Assembly: GCF_003931855.1 (NCBI RefSeq)
Contig: NZ_CP034248.1
Coordinates: 3,224,001-3,288,000, forward strand
Length of the DNA stretch: 64,000 nucleotides
Direction: 5' to 3'
DNA from: Paenibacillus lentus
GTDB taxonomy: Bacteria > Bacillota > Bacilli > Paenibacillales > Paenibacillaceae
Below the pieces are notes generated by a model that worked only from the letters and a program-made list of their open reading frames with translations, did not search any database and was not told where the DNA came from. The position numbers were made by a program, and so were the translations under genes. This document shows positions 42,964-53,157 of the stretch, piece after piece (the stretch's first letter is position 1; each line of letters starts with the position of its first letter).

Positions 42964-45900
42964 ATGGAAACGTTGACAATTGGTCGGGACCAGCGGCTTC
43001 ATGACCGTCTTGGCCGGTTTTTGGATTTATACGAGTCGGGAAATGACTTAAAGTCGTACCGGGAGATTAAGGATTTAGAAAAGAAGCTGGAAGCGAAAGA
43101 ATTAACGTTGGCGTTTTGCGGCCATTTCTCCGCGGGGAAATCTAGCTTGATCAATAGATTGTGCGGCAAGCAGGTATTACCGTCCGGGCCTATCCCGACT
43201 ACGGCTAATGTTGCGGCTATACGCAATGGTGAACGGCGAGCAGTTCTTACCCGAACGGAACAAGCGAAAACGTCTAATGATGACATGACAGAGTCAGAAG
43301 CTTTGCGTTCCGAGCAAATTGAGCTTAATCTCGATCAATTGGACGATTATTGTCGCGATGGAAATACATATTCGATGATCTCCCTTTGGGACGATGTTCC
43401 TATATTGGGTCGATACGGCGTATTGCTCGATACACCTGGCGTTGACTCCAATGATGCTGGCCATGCGCTGGCTACCACTTCAGCGCTGCATTTGGCCGAT
43501 GTCGTCTTCTATGTCATGGATTATAATCATGTATTGTCAGAAAGCAATCTGTCGTTTGCCAAACGATTGGCCGATTGGGGGAAGCCTATTTATCTTGTTG
43601 TCAATCAAATGGATAAGCACCGGAGCAATGAGCTTTCGTTCGAGAAGTACCGGGGCGCCGTCGAGCATGCTTTTGAGTTGTGGGGCATTGTACCGGCAGG
43701 CGTGTTCTATATTTCTTTGAAGGAGCTATCCCATCCGTTAAACATGTTAACCCAGCTTGAAGAGACGATTACTTCTCTTTTTAATATTCGGCAAAGATTG
43801 TTGGAGTTCAGTGTCGGTTGCTCGCTCTTTCACGGGGCTGAGCAGTTTTTGAAGCGGCAGGATGAGGCGGATGAGGAGGAGATGGAGCGGCTGCTTGAGG
43901 AGATCGGCGGCGAAGAGGCGCTGCTAACCGTGCAGCATGAATTATCCTCCTTGGAACAGAAGCTGGAAGAGAACGAAAGTTATATCGATGGATTGCGCGT
44001 TAATTTTATGAAGGAACTGGACGCTTTGCTATCTAATGCGCATGTGATGACGCCTGCACTTCGGGACGCCGCTGCATTGTATTTAGAAAGCCGGAAGCCT
44101 GGTTTTAAGACGGGATTGTTGTTTCACGGAGCGAAAACCGAGCGCGAGAAGGAGCGCAGGAGGGATGGGTTCTTAGGGAAGCTGCAGGAGCAGACGCTGG
44201 CCCAGGTTGACTGGCATGTACGCGACTTGTTGCGTCGTCTTGGGCAGGGCGAGACGCTTTGGAGCGTGGAGTGGGAAAGCCGGCTGGAGGCGGAGCTTCC
44301 GCAGGCGGAGGAAGAGTGGATCGCCGGCCCTGCACGCGAAGGCGCACTGCTCTCCGGCGAGTATACGCTTCGCTACGCCGCCGATGTGGCGGCCGGAATT
44401 ACCGGCCGCTATCGCCGCGCAGCCCTCGCCTTGGCGGATGGGCTGCTCGTGGAGCTGGAGCCACGCCTATCGGCGGCGCAGCAAGAGCTGGCCGCACAGC
44501 GCGAGGCGCTGCTAGTGCGCTCCGGCGCAGCCGAACGGCTGCAAGCGCTGCGCGCTGCCGCCAAAGACCGAGCTGCGTGTATTCACGCGCAGCTCGGTGA
44601 GCGCCCGTCCCTACCACCCGGCATTTTGCCGGAGGTGAGGGACGTTGCGCAGGCGCCGCCTGCGGGCGAAGCGATGCTCGCCAGCGGCGTTGCAGCCACA
44701 AGTAGGGCTGCAACTAGTGCTGCTGCCGGCATGGCCGCAACTACGGCCGCCAGCTCTACCGCAGCTACAGACGGCGCTGCTATTGCACACGCGGCAACGG
44801 GAAAAACAGCACCAAGCGCCGCCAATGCCACCGACAACGTCGCAACAACCGCCGCCAGTGGCTCAGCTGTCACTGGCGCCGCGCCTCGAGCCGCAGCCGT
44901 GATCAGTGGACGACAGCGGCTGGGCGAGGCGGCCGCGGTGCTGAACGCCGCGGCTGAGGCGCTGGCCCCTTACCCCGCCTTTGGGTCGGGGGTACGGGAG
45001 CTGCGCGCCCGCGCAGCCGCATTACGCGGCGGCCGCTTTACAGTCGCGCTGTTCGGGGCCTTCAGCGCGGGCAAATCCTCCTTCGCGAACGCCTTGCTGG
45101 GCGCTCAGGTGTTGCCCGTATCGCCGCACCCGACGACTGCGGCAATCAATCGCATCATCGCGCCAGAAGGGGATATGAAGCATGGCCAGGCGGCCATTAC
45201 CTTCAAGACCGCGGAAGCGATGCGCGAGGATTTGGCTTATTCCTTTGAGGCGCTGCAGCTTGGAGCTTGGAAGGAAAGCAACTGGCTGTCTGAGGTAAAG
45301 AAATTGAGGGCGCCGGATGTGCCGCCTTCCGGGCGAGCCCATTTCAGCTTCCTGAAGGCGGCGGCACTAGGCTGGGAGCAGAATGCTCCGCGGCTTGGGA
45401 GCTGCGAGCTAACTGGGCTGGAGCAGTTTGCAGAATACGTGTCGGAAGAGAGTCGGGCTTGTTTCGTGGCGGGCATCGATTTGTATTATTCCTGTCCTCT
45501 CACCGAGCAAGGCATTGTTATCGTGGATACTCCGGGGGCGGATTCCATTCACGCCCGGCATACCGGAGTTACCTTTGAATATATGAAGAACAGTGATGCA
45601 TTGCTGTATGTAACCTATTACAATCATGCCTTCTCCCGGGCAGATCGCCAGTTTCTAAGTCATTTGGGCCGGGTAAAGGGGAGCTTTGCGCTCGATAAAA
45701 TGTTCTTTATCGTCAACGCTGCCGATTTGGCGGCGACGCCGGGCGAACTGTCCAGCGTAGTCGAGCATGTGGAAGGCGGGCTGCGCGCGGCTGGAATCGA
45801 ATCGCCGCAAATCTATCCTGTGTCCAGCATCGATGCACTGGAGTCCAAGCAAAATGGGGATATGACGAAACTTGAAACGTCGGGATTCTCCTGGTTTGAG

Positions 45901-46800
45901 GCATCTTTCTTCCGTTTTATCAGCGAAGATTTAGCGGGGCTGGCCGTTAACGCGGCACGTCATGAGCTGCAGCAGTTCATGACGCGGGCCGAGCAATGGG
46001 GGCGGACGCTGGCCAAAAGCGAGGAGGAGCGAGAGCAGCTTAAGGCTCAGCTGGCATCGGATCGAAAGCGCTTCATGGAGAAGCTTGGAGAGCTGGCTAG
46101 CAATGACAAAACCGTAGAAATTGCGCAGGAGACCGAAGAATTGTTGTTCCATGTGCGCAGACGTTTACAATATCTGGCAGGCGATTTGTATCATGAATAT
46201 TTTCACCCTTCCCTTCTGCAGGATGACAGAGGAGATATGAAGCGGAAATTTGCGGCCTCGCTAAAGGGATGGATGGCTCAAGTCAGTTTAGAGCTTGAAC
46301 GTGAGGTTCAGGCGACTTCACTACGCCTGGAGAAAAAGTGCGAGGAATTGCTAGCGAGTGAAGCTCGCGCTTGGCTTGTGAAGCTGCAGCAAGAAATCCA
46401 GGTGGTGCCTGGACTGTCGATTTACGCAAACTCAGTCTGGTCGATTCCGAGCATTCAAGAAGAAGGCTTGGAGGACGGTCTTAAGGCTGCCTCATATTGG
46501 AGCTATTTCAGAAATCCAAAGTCATTTTTTGAAGGAGGGGGTAAGCAAAGACTGCGTGACGTCCTGGAAGAGCCGTTAAGCGCAAGTGTCAAAGAGGCGG
46601 TTCAACGTTGCAAAAACCAGTTGATCCAATTTTATAAAGAAGAAACCTCGGCAAGGTTTGCAGTGATGGCTGCCTCATTTGAAGCGCAGTGGATGGAATG
46701 GCAAGATAGCGTGTCGAGCATGTCTGACTTGGTGAAGGCTGATGACTCGTGGAAGGATGTGCCGCAGCGTCTTCAAACCCTGTATCAGAAATTGCATTAA
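42964..46800 (+). CDS. dynA: Double-headed bacterial dynamin (DynA type)
   Basis: 1278 residues with two dynamin modules in one chain, as in B. subtilis DynA, which binds and tethers membranes and protects against pore-forming agents and phage. Module 1: G1 loop FCGHFSAGKSSLIN at residues 51-64 and G3 LLDTPGVDSND near 155. Module 2: G1 FGAFSAGKSSFANALLG from about 697 and G3 IVDTPGADS near 853. Long coiled-coil stretches follow each GTPase. Between them (residues about 575-645) lies an Ala/Thr-rich low-complexity linker with very high GC, not typical of the family. ATG 42964 follows AAGGAGAG. The chain is somewhat longer than DynA mainly because of this linker. Confidence 0.92.
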   Translation: METLTIGRDQRLHDRLGRFLDLYESGNDLKSYREIKDLEKKLEAKELTLAFCGHFSAGKSSLINRLCGKQVLPSGPIPTTANVAAIRNGERRAVLTRTEQAKTSNDDMTESEALRSEQIELNLDQLDDYCRDGNTYSMISLWDDVPILGRYGVLLDTPGVDSNDAGHALATTSALHLADVVFYVMDYNHVLSESNLSFAKRLADWGKPIYLVVNQMDKHRSNELSFEKYRGAVEHAFELWGIVPAGVFYISLKELSHPLNMLTQLEETITSLFNIRQRLLEFSVGCSLFHGAEQFLKRQDEADEEEMERLLEEIGGEEALLTVQHELSSLEQKLEENESYIDGLRVNFMKELDALLSNAHVMTPALRDAAALYLESRKPGFKTGLLFHGAKTEREKERRRDGFLGKLQEQTLAQVDWHVRDLLRRLGQGETLWSVEWESRLEAELPQAEEEWIAGPAREGALLSGEYTLRYAADVAAGITGRYRRAALALADGLLVELEPRLSAAQQELAAQREALLVRSGAAERLQALRAAAKDRAACIHAQLGERPSLPPGILPEVRDVAQAPPAGEAMLASGVAATSRAATSAAAGMAATTAASSTAATDGAAIAHAATGKTAPSAANATDNVATTAASGSAVTGAAPRAAAVISGRQRLGEAAAVLNAAAEALAPYPAFGSGVRELRARAAALRGGRFTVALFGAFSAGKSSFANALLGAQVLPVSPHPTTAAINRIIAPEGDMKHGQAAITFKTAEAMREDLAYSFEALQLGAWKESNWLSEVKKLRAPDVPPSGRAHFSFLKAAALGWEQNAPRLGSCELTGLEQFAEYVSEESRACFVAGIDLYYSCPLTEQGIVIVDTPGADSIHARHTGVTFEYMKNSDALLYVTYYNHAFSRADRQFLSHLGRVKGSFALDKMFFIVNAADLAATPGELSSVVEHVEGGLRAAGIESPQIYPVSSIDALESKQNGDMTKLETSGFSWFEASFFRFISEDLAGLAVNAARHELQQFMTRAEQWGRTLAKSEEEREQLKAQLASDRKRFMEKLGELASNDKTVEIAQETEELLFHVRRRLQYLAGDLYHEYFHPSLLQDDRGDMKRKFAASLKGWMAQVSLELEREVQATSLRLEKKCEELLASEARAWLVKLQQEIQVVPGLSIYANSVWSIPSIQEEGLEDGLKAASYWSYFRNPKSFFEGGGKQRLRDVLEEPLSASVKEAVQRCKNQLIQFYKEETSARFAVMAASFEAQWMEWQDSVSSMSDLVKADDSWKDVPQRLQTLYQKLH

Positions 46801-46906
46801 AGAAAACAAAAATATCATCTGAAAAGTAGCGCAGCAGTCGCGAAGAGGGGCAAATGATTAAAATGTTGCAAGCCATCGATGACAGGCGCTACTGGGAGGG
46901 AATGAC

Positions 46907-48676
46907 ATGGAAGTACTTAGGCAATTAAGAGGTTATTATCAAGAGCGGCGTACCTATTTAGTACTATCAATTTTGTGCTTGGCTGCAGCGACGGGCTTTG
47001 GACTTGTATATCCTTTACTGCTCCGGAATCTGATTGACGATGTGATTCGCCCCGGGAATTATGAAGGGGTATTGTGGATTGCTTTGACGGCGGTAGGCGT
47101 TGTTGTCATCAAAGCATCTTTACAGTTTTTACATGGTTTTTTCGGCGGAAGACTTGGCAACTATCTCGCTTATCGGCTACGTAATGCCTGCTATGAGAAG
47201 CTACAATTTCTATCGTTCCGTTATTATGATAAAGCGAAGACTGGGGATTTGATGTCCCGGTTAACCGGAGATCTAGAGGCCATTCGGAACTTCGTCGGTT
47301 TTGGGTTTGCGCAACTGCTCAATCTGGTGCTGATGGTCGTTTTTGGGATGATTATGATGATGTCGATTCATTGGCAGCTCACGCTGATTACGATGATTAC
47401 GATACCGTTTCTCGCTGCGGTCGCTTTGAAGTTTGAGTCGAAAATTCACCCGGCGTTCCAGGAAATGCGTCTCGCACTGAGTTCATTAACGACTGCTGTT
47501 CAGGAGAATGTAACTGGGGTTCGGACCGTTAAATCCTTTGCCCGTGAGCCTTACGAGATGGAGAAGTTCTCGCATCGCAATGAGCGCTATAAGGATAACC
47601 AAATTTTCGCTTCGACATTGTGGAGCAGATTCTTCCCTGTCATGGAGCTGCTTGCTTCGATCAGTGTAGCCGTCCTGCTGGCTGTAGGAGGAACTCTTGT
47701 CATTAAGGAGCAGCTCACGCTTGGAGATTTGGTTGCCTTCTTCAGCTTAATTTGGTTCATTATTGGACCGATGTGGGGTCTTGGTTTCCATATTAACAAC
47801 TATACGCAGTCTAAGGCATCCGGGGAGCGTGTGCTAGAAATTCTGAATCAGAAAGTAGATGTGAAGGATGAAGACAGCGCGGTCGATTTGGATTTAGAGA
47901 ACATGCAGGGCAAGGTGGAATTCGATCATGTTACCTTTGCTTACGGTAACAAAATGCCTGCGGTGACAGATATTCACTTTACGGCGGAACCAGGCTCGGT
48001 TATCGGTTTCCTTGGCGGCACGGGCTCAGGTAAATCGACGATTATTCAGTTGCTTATGCGTGCCTATAATGTGAATGAGGGAAGCATCCGTCTTGACGGC
48101 AGGGATATTAAGGATATACGCATACAAAGTCTGCGCAGTGCGATTGCAACCGTTTTTCAGGAGACATTCCTGTTCTCTTCTAGTATTCGAAACAATATCG
48201 CCTACGGTATGACACAAGTATCGATGGAGGAAATCATTTACGCGGCTAAACTTGCGAAGGCTCATGACTTCATTATGGAAATGCCCGACGGATACGATAC
48301 CGTTGTCGGTGAGCGAGGGATGGGGCTGTCTGGGGGACAGAAGCAGCGGATCGCCATCGCACGTGCATTGCTGATCAATCCGAAGATTCTCATTTTAGAC
48401 GATGCAACGAGTGCGGTTGATATGGAAACCGAGCATGAAATTCAGTCGGGCTTCCAGGAAGTAATGCAGGGACGAACGACCTTCATTATCGCTCACCGGA
48501 TCTCATCGCTTCGTCATGCGGATGAAATTCTAGTGTTGGATGAAGGGCGAATCGTTCAACGAGGCAAGCATGAAGAACTGATCCAAGTTCCTGGACCATA
48601 TCAGGAGGTGTATCGTATTCAATATGCAGATCATCTGTCCCGGAATAATGAGGGGAATGAAGGGAAGGTGTTGTAG
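46907..48676 (+). CDS. ABC exporter half-transporter, degenerate-site subunit (BmrC/YheI-like)
   Basis: 589 residues: six-helix exporter domain (about 15-300) and nucleotide-binding domain. Walker A GGTGSGKST near 368, canonical signature LSGGQKQRIA, Walker B ILILDDATSAVD near 494. The catalytic Glu after Walker B is Asp here, as in the non-catalytic subunit of heterodimeric multidrug exporters such as BmrCD. ATG 46907 follows GGGAGGG. The partner gene starts one base after the stop codon, so equal production is expected. Substrate unknown. Confidence 0.88.
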   Translation: MEVLRQLRGYYQERRTYLVLSILCLAAATGFGLVYPLLLRNLIDDVIRPGNYEGVLWIALTAVGVVVIKASLQFLHGFFGGRLGNYLAYRLRNACYEKLQFLSFRYYDKAKTGDLMSRLTGDLEAIRNFVGFGFAQLLNLVLMVVFGMIMMMSIHWQLTLITMITIPFLAAVALKFESKIHPAFQEMRLALSSLTTAVQENVTGVRTVKSFAREPYEMEKFSHRNERYKDNQIFASTLWSRFFPVMELLASISVAVLLAVGGTLVIKEQLTLGDLVAFFSLIWFIIGPMWGLGFHINNYTQSKASGERVLEILNQKVDVKDEDSAVDLDLENMQGKVEFDHVTFAYGNKMPAVTDIHFTAEPGSVIGFLGGTGSGKSTIIQLLMRAYNVNEGSIRLDGRDIKDIRIQSLRSAIATVFQETFLFSSSIRNNIAYGMTQVSMEEIIYAAKLAKAHDFIMEMPDGYDTVVGERGMGLSGGQKQRIAIARALLINPKILILDDATSAVDMETEHEIQSGFQEVMQGRTTFIIAHRISSLRHADEILVLDEGRIVQRGKHEELIQVPGPYQEVYRIQYADHLSRNNEGNEGKVL

Positions 48677-48677
48677 C

Positions 48678-50528
48678 ATGCATACAGAAACCCGCAGCAA
48701 TCAGGCGTTCAAGGGACAGAAGCAGACAACGCGAATCGAGGAGCGCTTCATTTATCAAGATGATGAGTTAATTGACAAAGCGTTCGACTGGAAGCAGTTC
48801 CGTCGGTTATTCTCCTATATGAAGCCATATGCGAGGCAAATGCTGCCGCTTGTGCTCTTGATGACTGTTTTGGGGACGATTACAAAGCTGACGGTTCCCT
48901 ATTTAACGAGTATTGCAATCGATAAAGCTATTGCACCCGGGTCTGGTAATCCTAGCTTGAAGCTGCTATATATTTTAACGGGGATTATTGTCGCACTTTA
49001 CATTGTACAGTGGATATCCAGCAGACTTCGTATCAAGTATACAAACATCATCGGACAGAGGGTGATCTATGACCTTCGCTCCGACCTGTTCAAGCATATT
49101 CAGAAGCTATCCTTTAATTTCTTTGATAAGCGGCCAGCGGGCTCGGTGCTCGTCCGTGTCACGAATGACGTTAACTCGCTACAGGATTTGTTTACGAACG
49201 GTGTTGTCAATTTAATGATTGACTGTGTGCAATTGGCGGGGATCGTCGTTATCCTGCTGCTGATTAACTGGCAGTTGGGACTCGCCGTGATGATAACCGT
49301 GCCGATCATGTTCCTGGTTTCCACGAAATTAAGGCAGAAGATCCGGATCGCCTGGCAGGAAGTGCGGATGCGAAATTCCAGGATCAACTCCCATTTGAAT
49401 GAATCGATCCAAGGAATCCGTGTTACCCAAGCGTATACGCAAGAGCGTGAAAACATGCGCTTTTTCGATATGATGAACTTGGACAGCAAGAAATCCTGGG
49501 ATAAGGCATCGGCCATGAACCAGATGTTTGGCCCGATTATCGAAATTACCGGCGGATTAGGAACTTTTATTTTGTTCATGCTAGGTGCATACATGATTCA
49601 AACCGGCCAACTGACGATTGGGCTACTTGTGGCGTTCAGCAACTATGTAGGGAATTTCTGGGATCCGATTAACCGACTAGGAATGATGTACAACCAGTTG
49701 CTCGTCGCGATGGCCTCCTCGGAACGCATTTTTGAATTTATCGATGAGGAGCCGAGTATTACCGATAAGCCTGGGGCAAAGCCGCTTCCGCCAATTGAGG
49801 GGAATATTGAGTTCAAGAATGTCATATTTGAATATGAGAAGGGTCGCCCGGCTCTGAAGGGAATTTCCTTGGACGTTCAGCCTGGGCAATCCATCGCACT
49901 TGTGGGGCACACCGGATCAGGGAAAAGTACGATTATTAACCTGCTCAGTCGGTTCTATGATACAACCGCAGGCTCTATTCATATCGATGGATTTGATATT
50001 CGGGACGTCACCGTTCAAAGTCTGCGAAGCCAAATTGGCATCGTTCTTCAGGATACGTTTATTTTCTCGGGAAGTATCCGCGACAATATTCGTTTTGGCC
50101 GGCTGGATGCGACGGATGAAGAGGTTGAAGCGGCAGCCAAAGCGGTGGATGCGCATGGTTTCATCACGAAGCTTCCGCAAGGTTACGAGACTGAGGTGGA
50201 GGAGCGTGGAAACGCATTGTCGATGGGGCAGCGTCAACTGCTATCCTTTGCACGGGCGCTGCTCGCTAATCCCCGAATTCTTATTCTTGATGAAGCGACT
50301 GCGAGTATTGATACGGAGACTGAGCTGAAAATTCAAGAAGCGTTGAAGGTGTTACTGAAGGGAAGGACGTCATTTATTGTTGCTCACCGTTTGTCTACGA
50401 TTCGTAATGCGGATAATATCGTGGTGTTGGATCACGGAGAGATCAAGGAACAAGGTTCTCATGAACAATTAATGGGACAAAAGGGAATTTACAGCGGACT
50501 TGTCGAAGCTCAGTTTCGTTTTTTGTAA
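48678..50528 (+). CDS. ABC exporter half-transporter, catalytic subunit (BmrD/YheH-like)
   Basis: 616 residues, with an extra N-terminal stretch of about 45 residues before the membrane domain. Walker A GHTGSGKST near 409, altered signature LSMGQRQLLSF near 513 (Met for Gly), and full Walker B ILILDEATASID near 533. The altered signature pairs with the Asp-bearing Walker B of the previous gene, giving one degenerate and one active ATP site. The start is ATG 48678 after AAGGTG; the frame runs back into the previous gene to 48624 without support. Confidence 0.88.
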   Translation: MHTETRSNQAFKGQKQTTRIEERFIYQDDELIDKAFDWKQFRRLFSYMKPYARQMLPLVLLMTVLGTITKLTVPYLTSIAIDKAIAPGSGNPSLKLLYILTGIIVALYIVQWISSRLRIKYTNIIGQRVIYDLRSDLFKHIQKLSFNFFDKRPAGSVLVRVTNDVNSLQDLFTNGVVNLMIDCVQLAGIVVILLLINWQLGLAVMITVPIMFLVSTKLRQKIRIAWQEVRMRNSRINSHLNESIQGIRVTQAYTQERENMRFFDMMNLDSKKSWDKASAMNQMFGPIIEITGGLGTFILFMLGAYMIQTGQLTIGLLVAFSNYVGNFWDPINRLGMMYNQLLVAMASSERIFEFIDEEPSITDKPGAKPLPPIEGNIEFKNVIFEYEKGRPALKGISLDVQPGQSIALVGHTGSGKSTIINLLSRFYDTTAGSIHIDGFDIRDVTVQSLRSQIGIVLQDTFIFSGSIRDNIRFGRLDATDEEVEAAAKAVDAHGFITKLPQGYETEVEERGNALSMGQRQLLSFARALLANPRILILDEATASIDTETELKIQEALKVLLKGRTSFIVAHRLSTIRNADNIVVLDHGEIKEQGSHEQLMGQKGIYSGLVEAQFRFL

Positions 50529-50641
50529 TTTTCTGAAGATTTTAATCACATTTTGATGTTGAACCCTTGCTTTATTTCTCATAAAACATGAAAATAGATG
50601 GAGACAAATTAACTCATCTTTCAAGGGGGATATCTGTAGTC

Positions 50642-51826
50642 ATGTGGGGTGCTCCTCAATCAGAGCATGCCAAGAGCATAATGCTGCTTGGCAGTGGGGA
50701 ATTAGGTAAGGAAGTTGTCATTGAAGCTCAGCGGCTCGGTGTCAGATGTATTGCTGTAGACCGTTATGAGCATGCGCCCGCAATGGGAGTCGCACATGAA
50801 TCCCATGTCATCGATATGTTGGACGGTGAGGCGCTTCGTGCGCTGATTATCCGCGTCTCACCGGATCTTATCATTCCAGAAGTCGAAGCGATTGCGACTG
50901 ATGTTCTTGTTGAACTGGAACGAAAGGGTTATAAAGTTATTCCGACCGCTGGAGCTACAAGGCTCACGATGGATCGGGAAGGCATCCGCCGGCTTGCTGC
51001 AGAAGAACTCGGCTTGCCAACGGCTGATTATCGATTTGCCAGCAGTTTGGAGGAGCTGGAGTCGGCCGCAGCCGAAATCGGATATCCTTGCGTCATTAAG
51101 CCTTTAATGAGCTCATCCGGCAAGGGCCAAAGTGTATGCCGGGAACCAGGCGATGTTTCGCGTTGCTGGCAGGCTGCCCTGGAGGGTGCCCGCGCTAAGC
51201 AAACGCGTGTTATTGTTGAAGCTTTTGTTCCCTTTATAAGCGAGATTACGTTGCTGACTGTTCGATCTGTCTCAGGAACGCTTTTTTGCCCGCCGATTGG
51301 TCATATTCAACGAGACGGAGATTATGTCGAATCGTGGCAGCCCCATGTCATGAGCCCAACTCAGCTTGCAGAGGCAGAGTTCATTGCTCGTCAAGTAACG
51401 GATGCGCTTGGGGGTTACGGCGTGTTCGGCGTAGAATTGTTCCTGACGGAAGAGGGGGTCGTATTTAGCGAGGTATCCCCAAGGCCGCATGATACGGGTA
51501 TGGTCACGATGGTAAGTCAGGACTTGTCGGAGTTCGCGTTGCATGTGAGGGCGATTCTGGGTTTTCCAATTCCCTCAATTGAACTGTTGACCCCTGGTGC
51601 CTCCGCTACACTCAAAAGTGATTTTGAAGGAGAGGAATTTGCCATCGCAGGCATAGAAGAAGCTTTGAGGGTGCCAAGAACGCAGGTTCGTGTGTTTGGC
51701 AAACCGATTAGCAAACAGGGAAGAAGGATGGCCGTTGCTCTGAGTGGAGCAGAGGATGTTGAAACAGCTCGCAGCCGCGCGAAACAAGCGGCTAGCTCAT
51801 TAAAGGTGGTAAAGGTCAATGAGTAG
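50642..51826 (+). CDS. purT: Formate-dependent phosphoribosylglycinamide formyltransferase
   Basis: ATP-grasp enzyme of 394 residues that makes formyl-GAR from formate, ATP and GAR, a folate-independent alternative to PurN. Landmarks are IMLLGSGELGKEVVIEAQRL at the N-terminus, IGYPCVIKPLMSSSGKGQS for ATP binding, and FSEVSPRPHDTGMVTM near the metal site. I use ATG 50642, after AAGGGGG; the frame is open to 50588 but the extra residues do not match the family. It overlaps the acetyltransferase gene by eight bases. Confidence 0.93.
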   Translation: MWGAPQSEHAKSIMLLGSGELGKEVVIEAQRLGVRCIAVDRYEHAPAMGVAHESHVIDMLDGEALRALIIRVSPDLIIPEVEAIATDVLVELERKGYKVIPTAGATRLTMDREGIRRLAAEELGLPTADYRFASSLEELESAAAEIGYPCVIKPLMSSSGKGQSVCREPGDVSRCWQAALEGARAKQTRVIVEAFVPFISEITLLTVRSVSGTLFCPPIGHIQRDGDYVESWQPHVMSPTQLAEAEFIARQVTDALGGYGVFGVELFLTEEGVVFSEVSPRPHDTGMVTMVSQDLSEFALHVRAILGFPIPSIELLTPGASATLKSDFEGEEFAIAGIEEALRVPRTQVRVFGKPISKQGRRMAVALSGAEDVETARSRAKQAASSLKVVKVNE

Positions 51827-52277
51827 TATGGTGTTGGCACCGGCTTTAGTCATTCGCAGAAGTTGTTCCGGAGATGTCGAGCAAATGCTGCCCTTAATGC
51901 GCCAGCTTAAATACCCAACGACGCCTAGTGTGCTGTATGAGCGGCTTTGCATATTGGAGAAGCATGCGTATCTGTGTAGTTTGGTCGCTGAATTGGATGG
52001 AAAACTTGTGGGCACAACTTTTTTGAAGCAGCATCAGACCCATGATATGATCCGTCCGGTAACACAGATTACGGCGATGGTCGTTGATGAGAAGCACCGC
52101 GGTACCGGTGTCGGTCGAGAGCTTGTTGAGGCGGCTGAAGCTTGGGCACGGGAACAGGGCAGCAATCAGCTCGTTCTCTCCGCTGGTGGAGAACGCAATA
52201 TGCTGGCGAAGTCTTTTTACGAACATATGGGCTTTATATGCCAGGGATACCGTTTAAGCAAGTTAATTAACTCCTAG
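51819..52277 (+). CDS. GNAT-family N-acetyltransferase
   Basis: 152 residues; the acetyl-CoA loop is VVDEKHRGTGVGRELVEAAE, followed by the C-terminal ERNMLAKSFYEHMGF typical of GNAT enzymes. ATG 51819 overlaps the purT stop region and has AAAGGTGG upstream, so it is translationally coupled to purT. Substrate unknown; coupling to purT hints at a purine-related role, but GNATs are often placed at random. Confidence 0.9.
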   Translation: MSSMVLAPALVIRRSCSGDVEQMLPLMRQLKYPTTPSVLYERLCILEKHAYLCSLVAELDGKLVGTTFLKQHQTHDMIRPVTQITAMVVDEKHRGTGVGRELVEAAEAWAREQGSNQLVLSAGGERNMLAKSFYEHMGFICQGYRLSKLINS

Positions 52278-52318
52278 AGCGTAAGCAGATATCAGACCTT
52301 TAAAATAGCTGATTTAGA

Positions 52319-52350
52319 AGAACCTCGCCATTGGCGAGGTTCTTTCTTGC
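52319..52350 (+). terminator. Intrinsic terminator after purT and the GNAT gene
   Basis: Stem AGAACCTCGCC / GGCGAGGTTCT (52319-52329 and 52333-52343) with a three-base loop and TTTCTT. Confidence 0.9.
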
Positions 52351-52388
52351 ATTCTATTTGATTGTCGGAGACATGGTTGCAAAGTTTT

Positions 52389-52967
52389 CTAGATAACATA
52401 TGAGGGCTGCTGCAGCGGATTATTTCTTCGATAGCAGCATAGTTCACGATAGGTTTCCAGGCGTCCCCGGAACACGAGCTTAAGCTCGGAGCAGGATTCC
52501 AAATCCGCAGGAGTTGTGAGGGCGGCGGATTTATTCACTAGATGTACTCCGCCTTGCTGAAATACAGAGCTGACGAATTGGGAGCAGAAGTAAGAGTTTG
52601 CTCCGCCGAGCTCCATGTTGAGGATAATGCCGAGAATCCCAAGAAAATTATAGCTGTACAGTTCATCATTTTCTTCAAACTGCCTGACATAAGTACGCAT
52701 TCGTTCGTAAGTTCTTTGACTGACGGAACAACTATAAATTGCGCAGGTTGCTTTTTCGAATACGCCTGAGTGAATGTTCTCCTTCACAAAACCGCCAAAG
52801 ACGGGAATGAGAGGATGCTTTCGGCCAAAGCTGTATACTTCGCGCAATTCGGAATCAAATGCAATTGAGGCATGATTATACCGCGCTCTTGTGTACAAAC
52901 CAATCATTTTTGTGACGATGGTCCGCGGATTGCTCAGCAGAATAAAAATTTGTGTTTCATTATTCAT
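52389..52967 (-). CDS. Predicted permuted papain-like (NlpC/P60-superfamily) protein
   Basis: 192 residues. The N-terminal strand with His in ARYNHASIAFD and the later Cys in NSYFCSQFVSSVFQQGG give the His-first, Cys-last order of permuted papain-like enzymes (YiiX/YycO type). ATG 52967 follows GGCGG at nine bases. There is no signal peptide, so it probably acts inside the cell. Such enzymes hydrolyse amide or thioester bonds; the substrate here is unknown. It is isolated and convergent with the purT operon. Confidence 0.65.
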   Translation of the reverse strand: MNNETQIFILLSNPRTIVTKMIGLYTRARYNHASIAFDSELREVYSFGRKHPLIPVFGGFVKENIHSGVFEKATCAIYSCSVSQRTYERMRTYVRQFEENDELYSYNFLGILGIILNMELGGANSYFCSQFVSSVFQQGGVHLVNKSAALTTPADLESCSELKLVFRGRLETYRELCCYRRNNPLQQPSYVI

Positions 52968-53157
52968 ATTTTTCAACCGCCATTTAATTTATAGGTTATG
53001 TACTACCAAATATTGATATTACCATGGTATGACAATTCCGTGAATACCAAAACCGTCTTAAGCCGCAAATAAAGCTAGACTATAGTCTTGGCCGCTAGTT
53101 TACATTTGGCAATCGATGTTATAAAATCGGGTGGAAATCTAAGAGGGGTTGATCTCC

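Noticed and set aside
44105..44902. Several Ala/Pro/Arg-rich frames on both strands
   Set aside because: Caused by the high-GC part of dynA and its simple-sequence linker; no starts with ribosome sites.
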